Shown here: piece by piece, positions 15,615-23,863 of the stretch | How positions within the stretch are numbered: the stretch's first letter is position 1 | Layout of the letters: every line of letters starts with the position of its first letter | NCBI RefSeq assembly: GCF_028737215.1 | Contig: NZ_JAQZAM010000013.1 | Coordinates: 1-64,000 of the forward strand | Direction: 5' to 3' | Source: Actinomycetospora chibensis | GTDB lineage: Bacteria; Actinomycetota; Actinomycetes; Mycobacteriales; Pseudonocardiaceae | DNA length: 64,000 bases | Notes under the pieces: generated by a model | Told to the model about the DNA's origin: nothing | What the model saw: the letters and a program-made list of their open reading frames with translations, nothing else | Databases searched by the model: none | Position numbers and translations under genes: made by a program

Positions 15615-15764
15615 GCGGAGGAGGGTACGTCCACCGAGGGACCGTCCGGGGTCACATCGACCCCGCGTGTCCCTGAGTGATCACGAGTCACACGGGAGGG
15701 AGGGGGTCGCTCACGGACCGGTGAGGGCCCGGAGACGACCAGGCGACGACCCGGGAACGACAAA

Positions 15765-15808
15765 GCCCCGTGGGCCACCGGGTCGGGGGTCCGGTGGCCG
15801 CACGGGGC
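15765..15808 (-). terminator. Strong terminator hairpin after the DUF1990-like gene
   Basis: GCCCCGTG plus GGCCACCGG pair with CCGGTGGCC plus CACGGGGC, with a 1-nt internal mismatch and an 8-9-nt loop. On the minus strand the stem is followed by TTTG. It is placed just beyond the stop at 15840. Confidence 0.8.
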
Positions 15809-15839
15809 ACCCGGGATGTCGTGCCGGGTCGGCGGGTCG

Positions 15840-16631
15840 TTACACCGTCTGCCGAGAAATCTCCTCGGGAGAAATCTCGTCGGGCCACGCGACGGTGCGG
15901 GTCCGCACCGTCACACCGCCCGGGGTGCGCCCACCGGCCAGGGCGGCGGCGCGTACGCAGAACTCGACCCACAGCAGGTACTGGATCTGCTTGGCCAGCC
16001 CGATGCGGCTGTAGAGCACGTCGGCGACGGGGTCGCCCGCGCGGGCCCAGGTGGTGATGGCGAACTCGAGGTCGCCGTCGACGAGGTCGCGGGCCGCGAA
16101 CTCGATCTGGCCGGCCTCGAGGTGCCCGTCCAGCGTCCCCAGCAGGAACGACGTCGGATCGCGGCGCAGCACCCGTACCGGCCCGTCCCAGGGCCCGGGC
16201 ATCCGCACGACGAGCTCCTCTCCGACCGCCATCGCCCCGCTCGCCGCGACGTAGTCGAAACGGGCGACGCCGGGGACGACCGCGCGGTTCATGTTCCGGG
16301 CGAGGGCGTCGACGAGGTCGACCGCGCCACGCTGCGCGCCGACGACGCGGACCCGGAACTCGCGGTGCAGCGCCGGCCCGTACCCCATCTCGAGGGGCTG
16401 GTCGCGCTCGGTGGCGTCGGTCAGTCGCGGCGGCAGGTCCCGGTGGTCGCCGATCTCCTCGACGACGTGCACCGCGACGTCCGGGCGCACGCAGCGCCAG
16501 AGGACACCCACCACGCCGCGCGGGAGGCGGGTGAGCATGAGGGCCTCGCGCAGCACCTGGCGCGGCCCGGGGATCCAGGCCGAGGTGCCGAGGGAGAGCT
16601 CAGGGGCCTGCGACGGGGCCTGCGACGTCAT
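15840..16631 (-). CDS. DUF1990-like protein
   Basis: A 263-residue protein. The region from about residue 80 on (MGYGPALHREFRV, AVVPGVARFDYVA, PTSFLLGTLDGHLEAGQIEF, LEFAITTWARAGDPVADVLY) matches the pattern of the small DUF1990 family: a steroid/lipid-binding-like beta barrel ending in a 'GHxExGxxxF' strand and a W/F-rich final helix. The N-terminal 80 residues are extra. Function of the family is unknown. The gene ends at a strong terminator, and TACGCC lies just 6 nt upstream of its ATG. Confidence 0.6.
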   Translation of the reverse strand: MTSQAPSQAPELSLGTSAWIPGPRQVLREALMLTRLPRGVVGVLWRCVRPDVAVHVVEEIGDHRDLPPRLTDATERDQPLEMGYGPALHREFRVRVVGAQRGAVDLVDALARNMNRAVVPGVARFDYVAASGAMAVGEELVVRMPGPWDGPVRVLRRDPTSFLLGTLDGHLEAGQIEFAARDLVDGDLEFAITTWARAGDPVADVLYSRIGLAKQIQYLLWVEFCVRAAALAGGRTPGGVTVRTRTVAWPDEISPEEISRQTV

Positions 16632-16914
16632 GGTCCAGGCGTACCCCCGTACGGGCCCGTCCTCCCCCGACGCCGCTCACGTCACCGTGCGGACCCCGTC
16701 ACCGCGCGCACGTGGTCCTGTCGCATGAGGCCCGAGGCGGGGTCGTCGAGCACGCCCTCGAACGCGAGGAAGAACGCGGCCGGGCGAACCGCAGGTTGGA
16801 CCAGTCCCGGACGGCCGTACGGGCTGCACGCTCGTCGTCGCGGACACCCATCGGTCGGCCGGGCGCGATCGTGCGGCCGGAGCAACCGATGGCCCTCGTT
16901 CGGACGAACTCGCC

Positions 16915-17391
16915 TCAGGACACCGTGGTGGCAGCGTTCCCGGCCGCCTCGCGCGCACGCCGACGCGTCTCACAGTGCTTCTTGAGGTCCCCGGCGAGCG
17001 TCTGCAGGTGCGCCTCGACCGTCCGCGCGGTGACCCACGCGACCGTGGCGCCGACCCAGCCGGCCCGCTCGTGGACCACGGTGACGCGCGTGCGGGCGCC
17101 GTCGCCCTCGGGCGTGGTGAGGGCGAAGCGCACGCTCGCCCGGGCGCCGAGGCCCTCGTCGCTCAGCGTGATGCGGCGCCGGCGGGGGTGGAGCTCGGAC
17201 ACCCGCCAGACGCGCTCGGGCAGGCGCGGAGCGCGCAGGCGCACCACGCCTCCGAGCGTGAGGACGCCGCCGCCCACGAGGGTCGCGTCGCGGACCGCGG
17301 TGGTCCACCGCGGCCAGCGCGTCACGTCGGTGAGCACGGCCCAGACGTGGTCCGGGCAGGTGTCGATGTCGACCGCGATCTCGCAGCGCAT
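16915..17391 (-). CDS. SRPBCC-family (polyketide cyclase-like) protein
   Basis: A 158-residue single START-like domain: begins MRCEIAVDIDTCPDHVWAVLTDVTRWPRWT, the diagnostic N-terminus of SRPBCC/CoxG-like proteins, and ends with the long ligand-covering helix VTARTVEAHLQTLAGDLKKHCE. The domain binds small hydrophobic molecules; the ligand is unknown. ATG 17391 has GGAGAGG upstream at normal spacing. The 283 bp downstream to the next gene (16632-16914) hold nothing I can support. Confidence 0.82.
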   Translation of the reverse strand: MRCEIAVDIDTCPDHVWAVLTDVTRWPRWTTAVRDATLVGGGVLTLGGVVRLRAPRLPERVWRVSELHPRRRRITLSDEGLGARASVRFALTTPEGDGARTRVTVVHERAGWVGATVAWVTARTVEAHLQTLAGDLKKHCETRRRAREAAGNAATTVS

Positions 17392-17502
17392 GGCTCGCCT
17401 CTCCGATGAGACTCGGCACGCGGCCCGCGCGGCCGCCCCAACGTCCACCCACGGTAGGCGGGGGCCGGTGCCCGGGCCACCCCCGGCCCCCGGGCCTCGC
17501 GG

Positions 17503-18849
17503 TCAGGCGTCCCGGCGGCCGATGCCGATGCCGGTCAGGCCGGCGCGGCGCAGGGTGGCGGGGTCGACCAGGTTGCGGGTGTCGACCACCACCGGCTGCT
17601 TCATCACCCCGGCCATCGCGGTCCAGTCCAGCGTCCGGAACACCGGCCACTCGGTGAGCACCACCACCGCCTCGGCGCCCTGGGCGGCCTCGAGCGGGTC
17701 GGCCACCAGCGGCACGCCCTCGACCTCGTCGCGCACCACCTTGTCCGGGTTGCCCGGGTCGGCCACCAGCGCCGGGTCGTAGCCCACCAGATCCGCCCCG
17801 GCCTGACGCAGCAGCGCCGCGATCGCCAGTGCCGGCGAATCCCGCAGGTCGTCGGTGCCCGCCTTGAACGTCAACCCCAGCAGACCCAGCCGCACCCGCG
17901 TCAGCGACCCCGTCCGCTTCCCGGTCACCGCCGCACGCACCTTGTCCACCACCCGCTGACGCTGCCGGGTGTTCGTGTCGATCGTCGCGCGCAACAACCG
18001 GAACTCGAAATCCGCCGCGTCCGCGACCTGCAACAACGCGTGCGTGTCCTTCGGCAGACACGACCCGCCCCACCCCGGACCCGGCGACAGGAACGCCTGC
18101 CCGATCCGCCGGTCGTAACCGATGCCCTCGGTGACATCGCCGATGTCGGCCCCGACCCGCTCACACAGCTCGGCCATCGCATTGACGTACGACAGCTTCA
18201 TCGCCAGGAAACAATTCGCCGCGTACTTCATCAGCTCCGCCGACGCCGCGTCGGTGAGCACCGTCGGCGCCCCCAGCCGGGCGTACAGCGCCGCCACCCG
18301 CTCCGCGGCCTCCGCCGCGTCACACCCCACCACGATCCGGTCCGGGTTCAGGAAGTCGTGCACCGCCGAGCCCTCACGCAGGAACTCCGGGTTCGACACC
18401 ACCGACACATCCGCGCGGTCGAGCAGCTCCGCGGTCCGCGCCGCCGTCCCCACCGGCACCGTCGACTTGTTCACCACCACCGTCCCCGACGCCAGCAGCT
18501 CGCGGGTCTCCTCGATCACCGCCTCCACCGCACGCAGATCCGCGACCCCGCCCACACCCATCGGCGTCGGCAGACACAGGAACACCACCTCGGCGTCCAA
18601 CCCGTCGGTGTGAGCCGACACCGCCGACGACGCACCCACCACGAACGACAACCGCCCCGCCGACACCTGCTCGGTCACCAGCTCCGACAGACCCGGCTCC
18701 ACGATGTCCACCACACCGCGGCGCAACCGCTCCACCTTCGCCGTGTCGATGTCCGCGCACACCACCTGGTGCCCCAACGACGCCAGACACGCCCCCGTCG
18801 TCAGACCGACATAACCCGTCCCCACCACCGCCACCCGACGCGTGAACAC
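17503..18849 (-). CDS. ugd: UDP-glucose 6-dehydrogenase
   Basis: A 448-residue NAD-dependent enzyme oxidising UDP-glucose to UDP-glucuronate. The Rossmann motif VAVVGTGYVGLTTGACLA opens the protein. Also present are NKSTVPVGT, VSNPEFLREGSAVHDFLNPDR, and the catalytic-cysteine motif GGSCLPKDTHALL (Cys264). The C-terminal UDP-binding domain has GLLGLTFKAGTDDLRDSPAL. It supplies glucuronic acid precursor, relevant to the uronic-acid logic of the right-hand exopolysaccharide locus. The GTG at 18849 has GGGGGAAG upstream. Codons in the first two-thirds favour G at third positions (GTG, GGG, GCG), while neighbours favour C, which may signal a different evolutionary history. Confidence 0.95.
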   Translation of the reverse strand: MFTRRVAVVGTGYVGLTTGACLASLGHQVVCADIDTAKVERLRRGVVDIVEPGLSELVTEQVSAGRLSFVVGASSAVSAHTDGLDAEVVFLCLPTPMGVGGVADLRAVEAVIEETRELLASGTVVVNKSTVPVGTAARTAELLDRADVSVVSNPEFLREGSAVHDFLNPDRIVVGCDAAEAAERVAALYARLGAPTVLTDAASAELMKYAANCFLAMKLSYVNAMAELCERVGADIGDVTEGIGYDRRIGQAFLSPGPGWGGSCLPKDTHALLQVADAADFEFRLLRATIDTNTRQRQRVVDKVRAAVTGKRTGSLTRVRLGLLGLTFKAGTDDLRDSPALAIAALLRQAGADLVGYDPALVADPGNPDKVVRDEVEGVPLVADPLEAAQGAEAVVVLTEWPVFRTLDWTAMAGVMKQPVVVDTRNLVDPATLRRAGLTGIGIGRRDA

Positions 18850-18959
18850 GGCTTCCCCCTAGGTTTCCGCCGACGAATCCGCAGCACACGCTGCCAGATC
18901 ACGCTCCGGGCACGAGGGCGTGGGCCGCCGTCGGGGGTCCCGGGTGCCAAGGTGACGGC

Positions 18960-19769
18960 ATGTCGCCCGAGTCGGTCGACCTCCGCGGGTCGGAGACGAC
19001 CATGTTGATCACGCTCTACCTGCGCGAGCGCGACGCCCGCTCGGCCCACCCGGTGCTGGGCGACCGGTTCGCTGGCGAGGTCCTCGCGCGGGTGCAGCAC
19101 GACCCCGGTGCCCTGCGCTGGTTCAGCTCGGACACCGCGACGATCTGCGCCCGCGCGCGGCGCCTCGACGAGTGGACGGTCGCGTTCCTCGGCGAGCACC
19201 CCGACGGCCAGGTGCTGCACCTCGGGTGCGGGCTGGACAGCCGCCCGCTGCGCGTCGCGCGCCCGCCCGGCTCGCGCTGGATCGACGTCGACGTGCCGCG
19301 CGTCGCCGACCTGCGCCGCCGGGTCTACGACCTGCCCGACGACATCGAGACGGTGAGCGCCTCGGTGACCGAGCCGGGCTGGTGGGAGCGGGTGGACGCC
19401 GACCGCCCGACGCTCGCCCTGGCCGAGGGCCTGTTCATGTACCTCTCCCCGGCCGACGTGCACGCCGTGGTCGACCGGCTGCTCACCCGGTGCGCGTCCG
19501 GAGAGGTCGCGTTCGACGCCGTCGCCGGCTGGACGCTGCCGGTCTCGAACGCCGCGTTCGCGCTGCTGGGCGTCGACACCCGCTTCGCCTGGGGCTTCGA
19601 CGGCGCCGAGCTCACGGCCCGCCACCCGCGTCTGCGCGAGCGCGACGACGTCACCGTCTCCGAGCTCGCGTCCGCGGACACCGTCGGCCCGCGGCACTGG
19701 CTCTACCGCGGGTTCGACGCGGTCCCGGTCCTGCGCGACGCGATGCGCCTGCACCGCTACGCGTTCTGA
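18960..19769 (+). CDS. SAM-dependent methyltransferase, leucine carboxyl methyltransferase (LCM) family
   Basis: A 269-residue class I methyltransferase of the PPM1/LCM type abundant in actinobacteria. The SAM-binding block is QVLHLGCGLDSRPLRV, followed by WIDVDVPRVADLRRR (adenosine-binding acidic position) and LALAEGLFMYLSPADV, the family signature. Bacterial members methylate carboxyls or hydroxyls of small natural products; the target is unknown. It overlaps the converging PepSY gene by 13 bp. Confidence 0.88.
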   Translation: MSPESVDLRGSETTMLITLYLRERDARSAHPVLGDRFAGEVLARVQHDPGALRWFSSDTATICARARRLDEWTVAFLGEHPDGQVLHLGCGLDSRPLRVARPPGSRWIDVDVPRVADLRRRVYDLPDDIETVSASVTEPGWWERVDADRPTLALAEGLFMYLSPADVHAVVDRLLTRCASGEVAFDAVAGWTLPVSNAAFALLGVDTRFAWGFDGAELTARHPRLRERDDVTVSELASADTVGPRHWLYRGFDAVPVLRDAMRLHRYAF

Positions 19770-21181
19770 GGCTCGCCCGTGCGACGTCGGTCCAGCAGCG
19801 TCTCGATCAGGAGGAACGCGAGCAGGCTCGCGCCGAGCAGCGGAACGGCGACGCCCACCGCGATCGTCACCACGACCACCCCGGCGTAGAGCCCGCGCGG
19901 CAGGGACCGCAGGACGCCGTCGGCGGGCACGTGCCCGGGCCGCCGGCCGGGCCCGCGACGCCACCACAGGACGTAGCCCCACACGATCATGCAGGCGAGG
20001 CCGGTGGCGAGGGCCGCGAGGACGACCTGGTTCGCGAGCCCGAACAGCAGGCCCATGTGCGCGTCGATGCCCCAGCGGGCGAGCTTCGCCGCGAGCGGCC
20101 AGTCCTCAGCGCGCACGACGTCGGTGACCTGCCCGGTGTCGGGGTCGACGGCGATCGCGTCGAGGCGCTGGGGCCAGGTGCGGTCGATCTGGCTGACGGT
20201 CGTGGCCGCGCCCTCGCCGCCCGGGGTGATGTCGAGCGGCCCGTCGAGCCCGGCGTCCGCGGCGGCGCGGGCGGCGACGTCGAACGACGCGGGCGTGGCC
20301 GTGGTCGGTGTCGTCATGGTCATGCCGCCGTGGCCGGCGTGCTCGCCCGCCTCCGGGGCCACGGCGACGGTGCCGGGCAGCGCGATCTCGGGCTCCGGGG
20401 TCTCCCAGGAGAGCTGGGCGCGCAGGGTGCTGATGTTCTCGCCGGCGTACGTCGACCAGGTCAGCCCCGTGGCGGACAGGAACAGCAGCCCGCCCGCCGC
20501 CCACAGCCCGACGACGGCGTGCCACGAGAGCAGCCGGGCCCGTCGGCCGCCCGTGGTGCGGGGCACGAGCAGCGCGCTCGCGCGCTCCCTGCGGCGGCGC
20601 CGGACCAGCCCGATCCACAGCGTCAGCCCGGCCAGCACGAGCACCCACAGCCAGGAGGCCGCGAGCTCGGTGTAGAGCCGGCCGGCGTCGCCGAGGTGCA
20701 GGTTGCGGTGCAGCTGGTCGACCCAGGCGCGCAGCGGCATCGCCTGCCCGGAGCCGTAGGTCTCGAGCACGCCGCGCAGGTCGCCGGTGTGGGGGTCGAC
20801 GAACGCGGTGCGGTAGAAGGACTCGGGCAGGCCGGGATCGTCAGCGATCACCTGGGTGGTGTCGGTGGGGGTCGCCCCGGGGCGCACGGCGCGCAGCTCG
20901 GTGCCGGGCAGGGCGTCCATGCCGACACGGACCTGGTCGGCGAGCGGGACCTGGGCGTCCGAGGGCGGCACGGTCAGCTCGTCGCGGTAGACGACGGGCT
21001 CGAGGGCGGGCATCAGCGTGTACACCAGCCCCGTCAGGGCGGCGACCAGCAGGAACGGCCCGACGAGCACGCCCGCCCAGAAGTGGATGCGCAGCACCAG
21101 GGGCCGCAGCAGCGACCAGGGGCCCGCGCGGGTCGGGGCGGCGGCCGGGCGCGGGGGCGCCGGCTGCTCGTCGACGGTCAC
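19757..21181 (-). CDS. PepSY-domain transmembrane protein
   Basis: A 474-residue 'PepSY-associated TM' protein with four main helices: HFWAGVLVGPFLLVAALTGLVYTL near the N-terminus, two central and more C-terminal. Exported PepSY-like segments lie between them. Typical motifs include HRNLHLGDAGRLYTELAASWLWV, and LLSWHAVVGLWAAGGLLFLSATGLTWS. Related proteins act in reductase or metal-reduction chains and sit beside copper or iron genes. Notable is a Met/His-rich insertion (EHAGHGGMTMTTPTT) in an exported loop. It is the last gene of a leftward set led by the small Cys-rich protein gene. Confidence 0.85.
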   Translation of the reverse strand: MTVDEQPAPPRPAAAPTRAGPWSLLRPLVLRIHFWAGVLVGPFLLVAALTGLVYTLMPALEPVVYRDELTVPPSDAQVPLADQVRVGMDALPGTELRAVRPGATPTDTTQVIADDPGLPESFYRTAFVDPHTGDLRGVLETYGSGQAMPLRAWVDQLHRNLHLGDAGRLYTELAASWLWVLVLAGLTLWIGLVRRRRRERASALLVPRTTGGRRARLLSWHAVVGLWAAGGLLFLSATGLTWSTYAGENISTLRAQLSWETPEPEIALPGTVAVAPEAGEHAGHGGMTMTTPTTATPASFDVAARAAADAGLDGPLDITPGGEGAATTVSQIDRTWPQRLDAIAVDPDTGQVTDVVRAEDWPLAAKLARWGIDAHMGLLFGLANQVVLAALATGLACMIVWGYVLWWRRGPGRRPGHVPADGVLRSLPRGLYAGVVVVTIAVGVAVPLLGASLLAFLLIETLLDRRRTGEPQNA

Positions 21182-21209
21182 GGGGAGCCTCTCGGGGTAT
21201 CGGGTCGCT

Positions 21210-21944
21210 CTAATGCACGAGGAGCATCAGGGCCATCGCGGCCCCGGTGACGGCCTGGCAGCCGAGCTGGACGGCGGGGGCGTCGACGGCACGGCCGAGC
21301 GCGCTGCCGAAGCCGGCACCGCCGCCGCCAACCGTCCCGCCACCGGCCGTCCCGCCACCGGCCGTCCCGCCACCGGCCGTCCCGCCACCGGCCGTCACGG
21401 TGGCCGGGGCACGCAGGCGCACCAGCACGGCGACCGTGGCGACGGTGTGGACGACGAGGTAGAGCGCGAGCGCGGTGGCGACGGCGCTGAGCGCGAGCGG
21501 GGTCGAGGCCGCCGCGGCGCCGTGCCCGGCGTGACCGGCGCCGTGGGACATGCCGGCCATCCCGCCGGCCGGCACCATGATCACGTACATCACGGCCATC
21601 GCCGCGTTGCTCAGCAACAGGTGGGTGGGGTGCGCGCCGCAGCGGTCGCCGCCGACCGGCGAGCCCAGGGGCCGTTCCCGGTGGCGCAGCGCCAGCAGGC
21701 GGGCCGCCCACACGACGCCGAGCGCGCCGAAGGCGACCGCGCCCGCCGTCGGGGGCACGAGGTCCGCGGTCGCGGGCAGCACCATCGCCGCCATCCCGAG
21801 GCCCATCACGACGTGGTTGGCCTCGGCGGCCGCCGCCGCGCGCTCGTGACGGGCGCGGCGGCGCCACAGGCTCACCGCGCAGAGGGCCGCGGCGGCCAGC
21901 AGGACGGTGGCGAGGAACCCTGCGAGGGGCGCGGGGAGGCTCAC
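21210..21944 (-). CDS. DUF5134 membrane protein
   Basis: A 244-residue protein with about six transmembrane helices in the DUF5134 pattern ([54 protein letters not shown]). Central exported loop [14 protein letters not shown] is Met/His-rich, as expected for a copper-contacting segment, and a run of TAGGG repeats precedes the last helix. The GTG start at 21944 overlaps the stop of the upstream small Cys-rich gene (GTGA), implying translational coupling. The family has no assigned biochemical function; copper involvement is inference from loop and context. Confidence 0.75.
   Translation of the reverse strand: MSLPAPLAGFLATVLLAAAALCAVSLWRRRARHERAAAAAEANHVVMGLGMAAMVLPATADLVPPTAGAVAFGALGVVWAARLLALRHRERPLGSPVGGDRCGAHPTHLLLSNAAMAVMYVIMVPAGGMAGMSHGAGHAGHGAAAASTPLALSAVATALALYLVVHTVATVAVLVRLRAPATVTAGGGTAGGGTAGGGTAGGGTVGGGGAGFGSALGRAVDAPAVQLGCQAVTGAAMALMLLVH
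21334..21393. repeat. 15-bp minisatellite inside the DUF5134 gene
   Basis: Four exact tandem copies of GTCCCGCCACCGGCC. Because 15 is divisible by 3 the frame is kept and each unit encodes five residues (TAGGG on the minus strand). Confidence 0.85.
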
Positions 21945-22186
21945 CTGGCGTCGGCGAGGAGGCCGTCGAGGACCCCGTTGCGGGCGTCGTCGACGATCAC
22001 GGCGAGCTGCGCGAGGCTCATCTGGATGCGCTGGCCGAAGTCGTCGGTGATCACGACGCGGCGCTCGTCACCGGCGTCGGGGTCGAGGTGGAGCTCGGGG
22101 CACCCGCAGGAGCACTGCCCGCAGAACGTGGCGACGTGCTGCAGGCCCGCGGTGGGGCCGGCAGCGAGCGGGTCGTGGTCCGTCAT
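21941..22186 (-). CDS. Small CxxCxCxC protein, possible metal-binding
   Basis: An 81-residue cytosolic protein with FCGQCSCGCPEL: Cys22, Cys25, Cys27 and Cys29. This dense thiol cluster resembles metallothionein-like or Cu(I)/Zn sites. The remainder (RRVVITDDFGQRIQMSLAQLAVIVDDAR) looks like a small helical domain. No family is recognised. ATG 22186 has GGAGG upstream. It is the first gene of a leftward set with DUF5134 and PepSY membrane proteins and diverges from the ECF sigma gene, so shared control is likely. Confidence 0.7.
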   Translation of the reverse strand: MTDHDPLAAGPTAGLQHVATFCGQCSCGCPELHLDPDAGDERRVVITDDFGQRIQMSLAQLAVIVDDARNGVLDGLLADAR

Positions 22187-22312
22187 GACGGTCCTCCAGG
22201 GCGTGGGCTGCGGTGCCGTGTGTGCTGCGACCAGCGGCGACGGTACGGCGGTGCGGTCCGGTGGCATACCGCTCGCCCCACCGCACCGGCCCGGTGTGCC
22301 CGGACGGCCGAG

Positions 22313-22349
22313 CGTTCTCAGGAGATCACCCGTTCGTTCTCAGGTGATC
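22313..22349. promoter_or_regulatory. Paired direct repeats in the ECF sigma divergent promoter region
   Basis: CGTTCTCAGGAGATC (22313-22327) and CGTTCTCAGGTGATC (22335-22349) differ at one base and are spaced 22 bp start to start, about two helical turns. This fits a dimeric regulator binding one DNA face. They lie in the 343-bp gap 22187-22529 between the leftward Cys-rich gene and the sigma gene. A possible ECF-type promoter (GGAAC at 22460-22464, 17-bp spacer, CGAC at 22482) lies further right. Confidence 0.45.
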
Positions 22350-22529
22350 GCGTCGCAGGGCTCCGCGAGCACGATCCGGTGGGCGCCTACCGTCAGCGGC
22401 AGCACGGTAGGCATCGTCGGCACGACACCGAGCCCCGTTTGTCGGGACGGTCACGCGCGGGAACTCCGGGGCGCCCGGCGACGACGCGGACGGCGGGTGT
22501 CCGACGGTGGCACACGACGAGGAGCTCCG

Positions 22530-23087
22530 GTGGACGACGCGAGGATCACCGCGCTGGCGCTGCGCGCCCGGGACGGCGATCGCGGCGCCGCCGGGGAGTT
22601 CGTGGCGGCGACGCAGCACCAGGTGTGGCGCCTGCTCGTGCACCTCGCCGACCCGTCGGTCGCCGAGGAGCTGACCCAGGAGACCTACGAGCGGGCCCTG
22701 GGTTCGCTGCGCCGGTACCGGGGCGACGCCCCCGCCCGTAGCTGGCTGCTCTCGGTCGCGCGCCGGGTCGCCGCCGACCACCTGCGCCGCCGCTCCCGCC
22801 GCCCGGTGAGCCCGGCGCCCCTCGCCGAGGACGACCGCCCCGTGGGAGGTGCCCCGCGCGGCGACCTCGCGGAGTCGGTCGCGGTGCGCCACGCCGTCGA
22901 CGCGCTCGACCCCGACCGTCGTGAGGCGTTCGTGCTCACCCAGGTGATCGGGCTGTCGTACGAGGAGGCCGCCGCGGTGTGCCGGTGCCCGATCGGCACG
23001 ATCCGTTCTCGCGTCGCGCGGGCCCGGGCCGACCTCGTCGACGCGCTCGCCGACCGTCCCGCCGAGCGGCCGCACCGCTCGGGGTGA
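22530..23087 (+). CDS. ECF RNA polymerase sigma factor
   Basis: A 185-residue sigma-70 family factor. Region 2 is VHLADPSVAEELTQETYERALGSLRRYRGDAPARSWLLSVARRVAADHLRR. Region 4 is DPDRREAFVLTQVIGLSYEEAAAVCRCPIGTIRSRVARARADLVDAL. It directs RNA polymerase to a small extracytoplasmic-stress regulon. The GTG at 22530 has GAGGAG upstream. Its stop overlaps the anti-sigma start (GTGA), so the two are translationally coupled. Context suggests a metal/redox regulon. As I recall, SigC of Mycobacterium tuberculosis has been linked to a copper-related regulon; that comparison needs checking. Confidence 0.92.
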   Translation: MDDARITALALRARDGDRGAAGEFVAATQHQVWRLLVHLADPSVAEELTQETYERALGSLRRYRGDAPARSWLLSVARRVAADHLRRRSRRPVSPAPLAEDDRPVGGAPRGDLAESVAVRHAVDALDPDRREAFVLTQVIGLSYEEAAAVCRCPIGTIRSRVARARADLVDALADRPAERPHRSG

Positions 23088-23863
23088 GGGTGGCCGGGAA
23101 CCACGGCGCCGGTCGCGACGACCAGCACGGCGTGGACTGCGACGGGTGCCGGGAGGCGATGTCGGCCGCCCTCGACGGCGAGGCCGACGCCGCCGAGCAG
23201 GCCCGGATCGACGCGCACCTGGGCGGGTGCGCCGCCTGCCGGTCCTGGCAGCGGGACGCCGCGCTCGTGACGCGACATGTGCGCACGGCGGCGGTCGGGG
23301 CGGGGCCCGACCTGGTCGACCGCGTCGTCGACGCTGCTCCCGCTGCGTCGGTGCGGTGGCGCGGGGTGTCCGCGCGGGCCGGGCTCGCCGCCGTCGGGCT
23401 GGCGCAGGCGGTGCTCGGGCTCGTCTCGCTGCTCGGTGCCGCGACGCACGCCCACGCGATGACCGATCCGTTCATGGTGCTCGGCGCCGGCATGGCGCAC
23501 GCGACGCACGAGACGGCAGCGTGGAACCTCGCGCTCGGCGTCGCCTTCCTCGGCGGTGCGCTGTTCACGCGGCACCTCGCGGGGCTGCTGCCGGTGCTGG
23601 GCGCCTTCATCGCGGTGCTCGCGGTGCTCAGCGGCCTCGACCTGGTCGCGGGACGCGTCGAGCCCGGCCGCGTGGTGTCGCACCTCGTGCTCGTCGCCGG
23701 GTTCCTGCTCGGGCTCGCCGTCGTCCGCAGCGGGCCGCGTCCCGGCACGGGCCCGAGCCCGGGGGCGCGGTGGTGGCGGCCCGGCGGTCGGAGCGTGGTC
23801 GCCGACGACGGCCCCACCCGCCCGGCGCCGACGCCCTGGGAGCGTGAGTCCGACGTCGCGTGA
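23084..23863 (+). CDS. Membrane anti-sigma factor with zinc-finger (ZAS-type) N-terminus
   Basis: A 259-residue protein. The cytoplasmic N-terminus has two thiol pairs, VDCDGCREAMSAALDGE and the ZAS-type HLGGCAACRSW (H-x3-C-x2-C), the classic sigma-factor-holding fold. From about residue 95 four or so helices follow (AGLAAVGLAQAVLGLVSLLG, WNLALGVAFLGGALF, others). Between the first two helices an exported loop is strikingly His/Met-rich (THAHAM, FMVLGAGMAHATHE), a plausible Cu(I)-sensing site, which is inference. The GTG overlaps the sigma stop, and a GTG at 23090 is an alternative. It overlaps the ctaG-like gene by 20 bp. Confidence 0.85.
   Translation: MRVAGNHGAGRDDQHGVDCDGCREAMSAALDGEADAAEQARIDAHLGGCAACRSWQRDAALVTRHVRTAAVGAGPDLVDRVVDAAPAASVRWRGVSARAGLAAVGLAQAVLGLVSLLGAATHAHAMTDPFMVLGAGMAHATHETAAWNLALGVAFLGGALFTRHLAGLLPVLGAFIAVLAVLSGLDLVAGRVEPGRVVSHLVLVAGFLLGLAVVRSGPRPGTGPSPGARWWRPGGRSVVADDGPTRPAPTPWERESDVA

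Noticed and set aside
16632-16914. Small ORFs in the gap between the DUF1990-like and SRPBCC genes
   Set aside because: Products are Arg/Pro-rich low complexity with no start signals, so no gene is supported there.
21334-21393. Possible CRISPR array
   Set aside because: The 15-bp units are directly adjacent with no spacers and lie within a gene. No cas genes are present.
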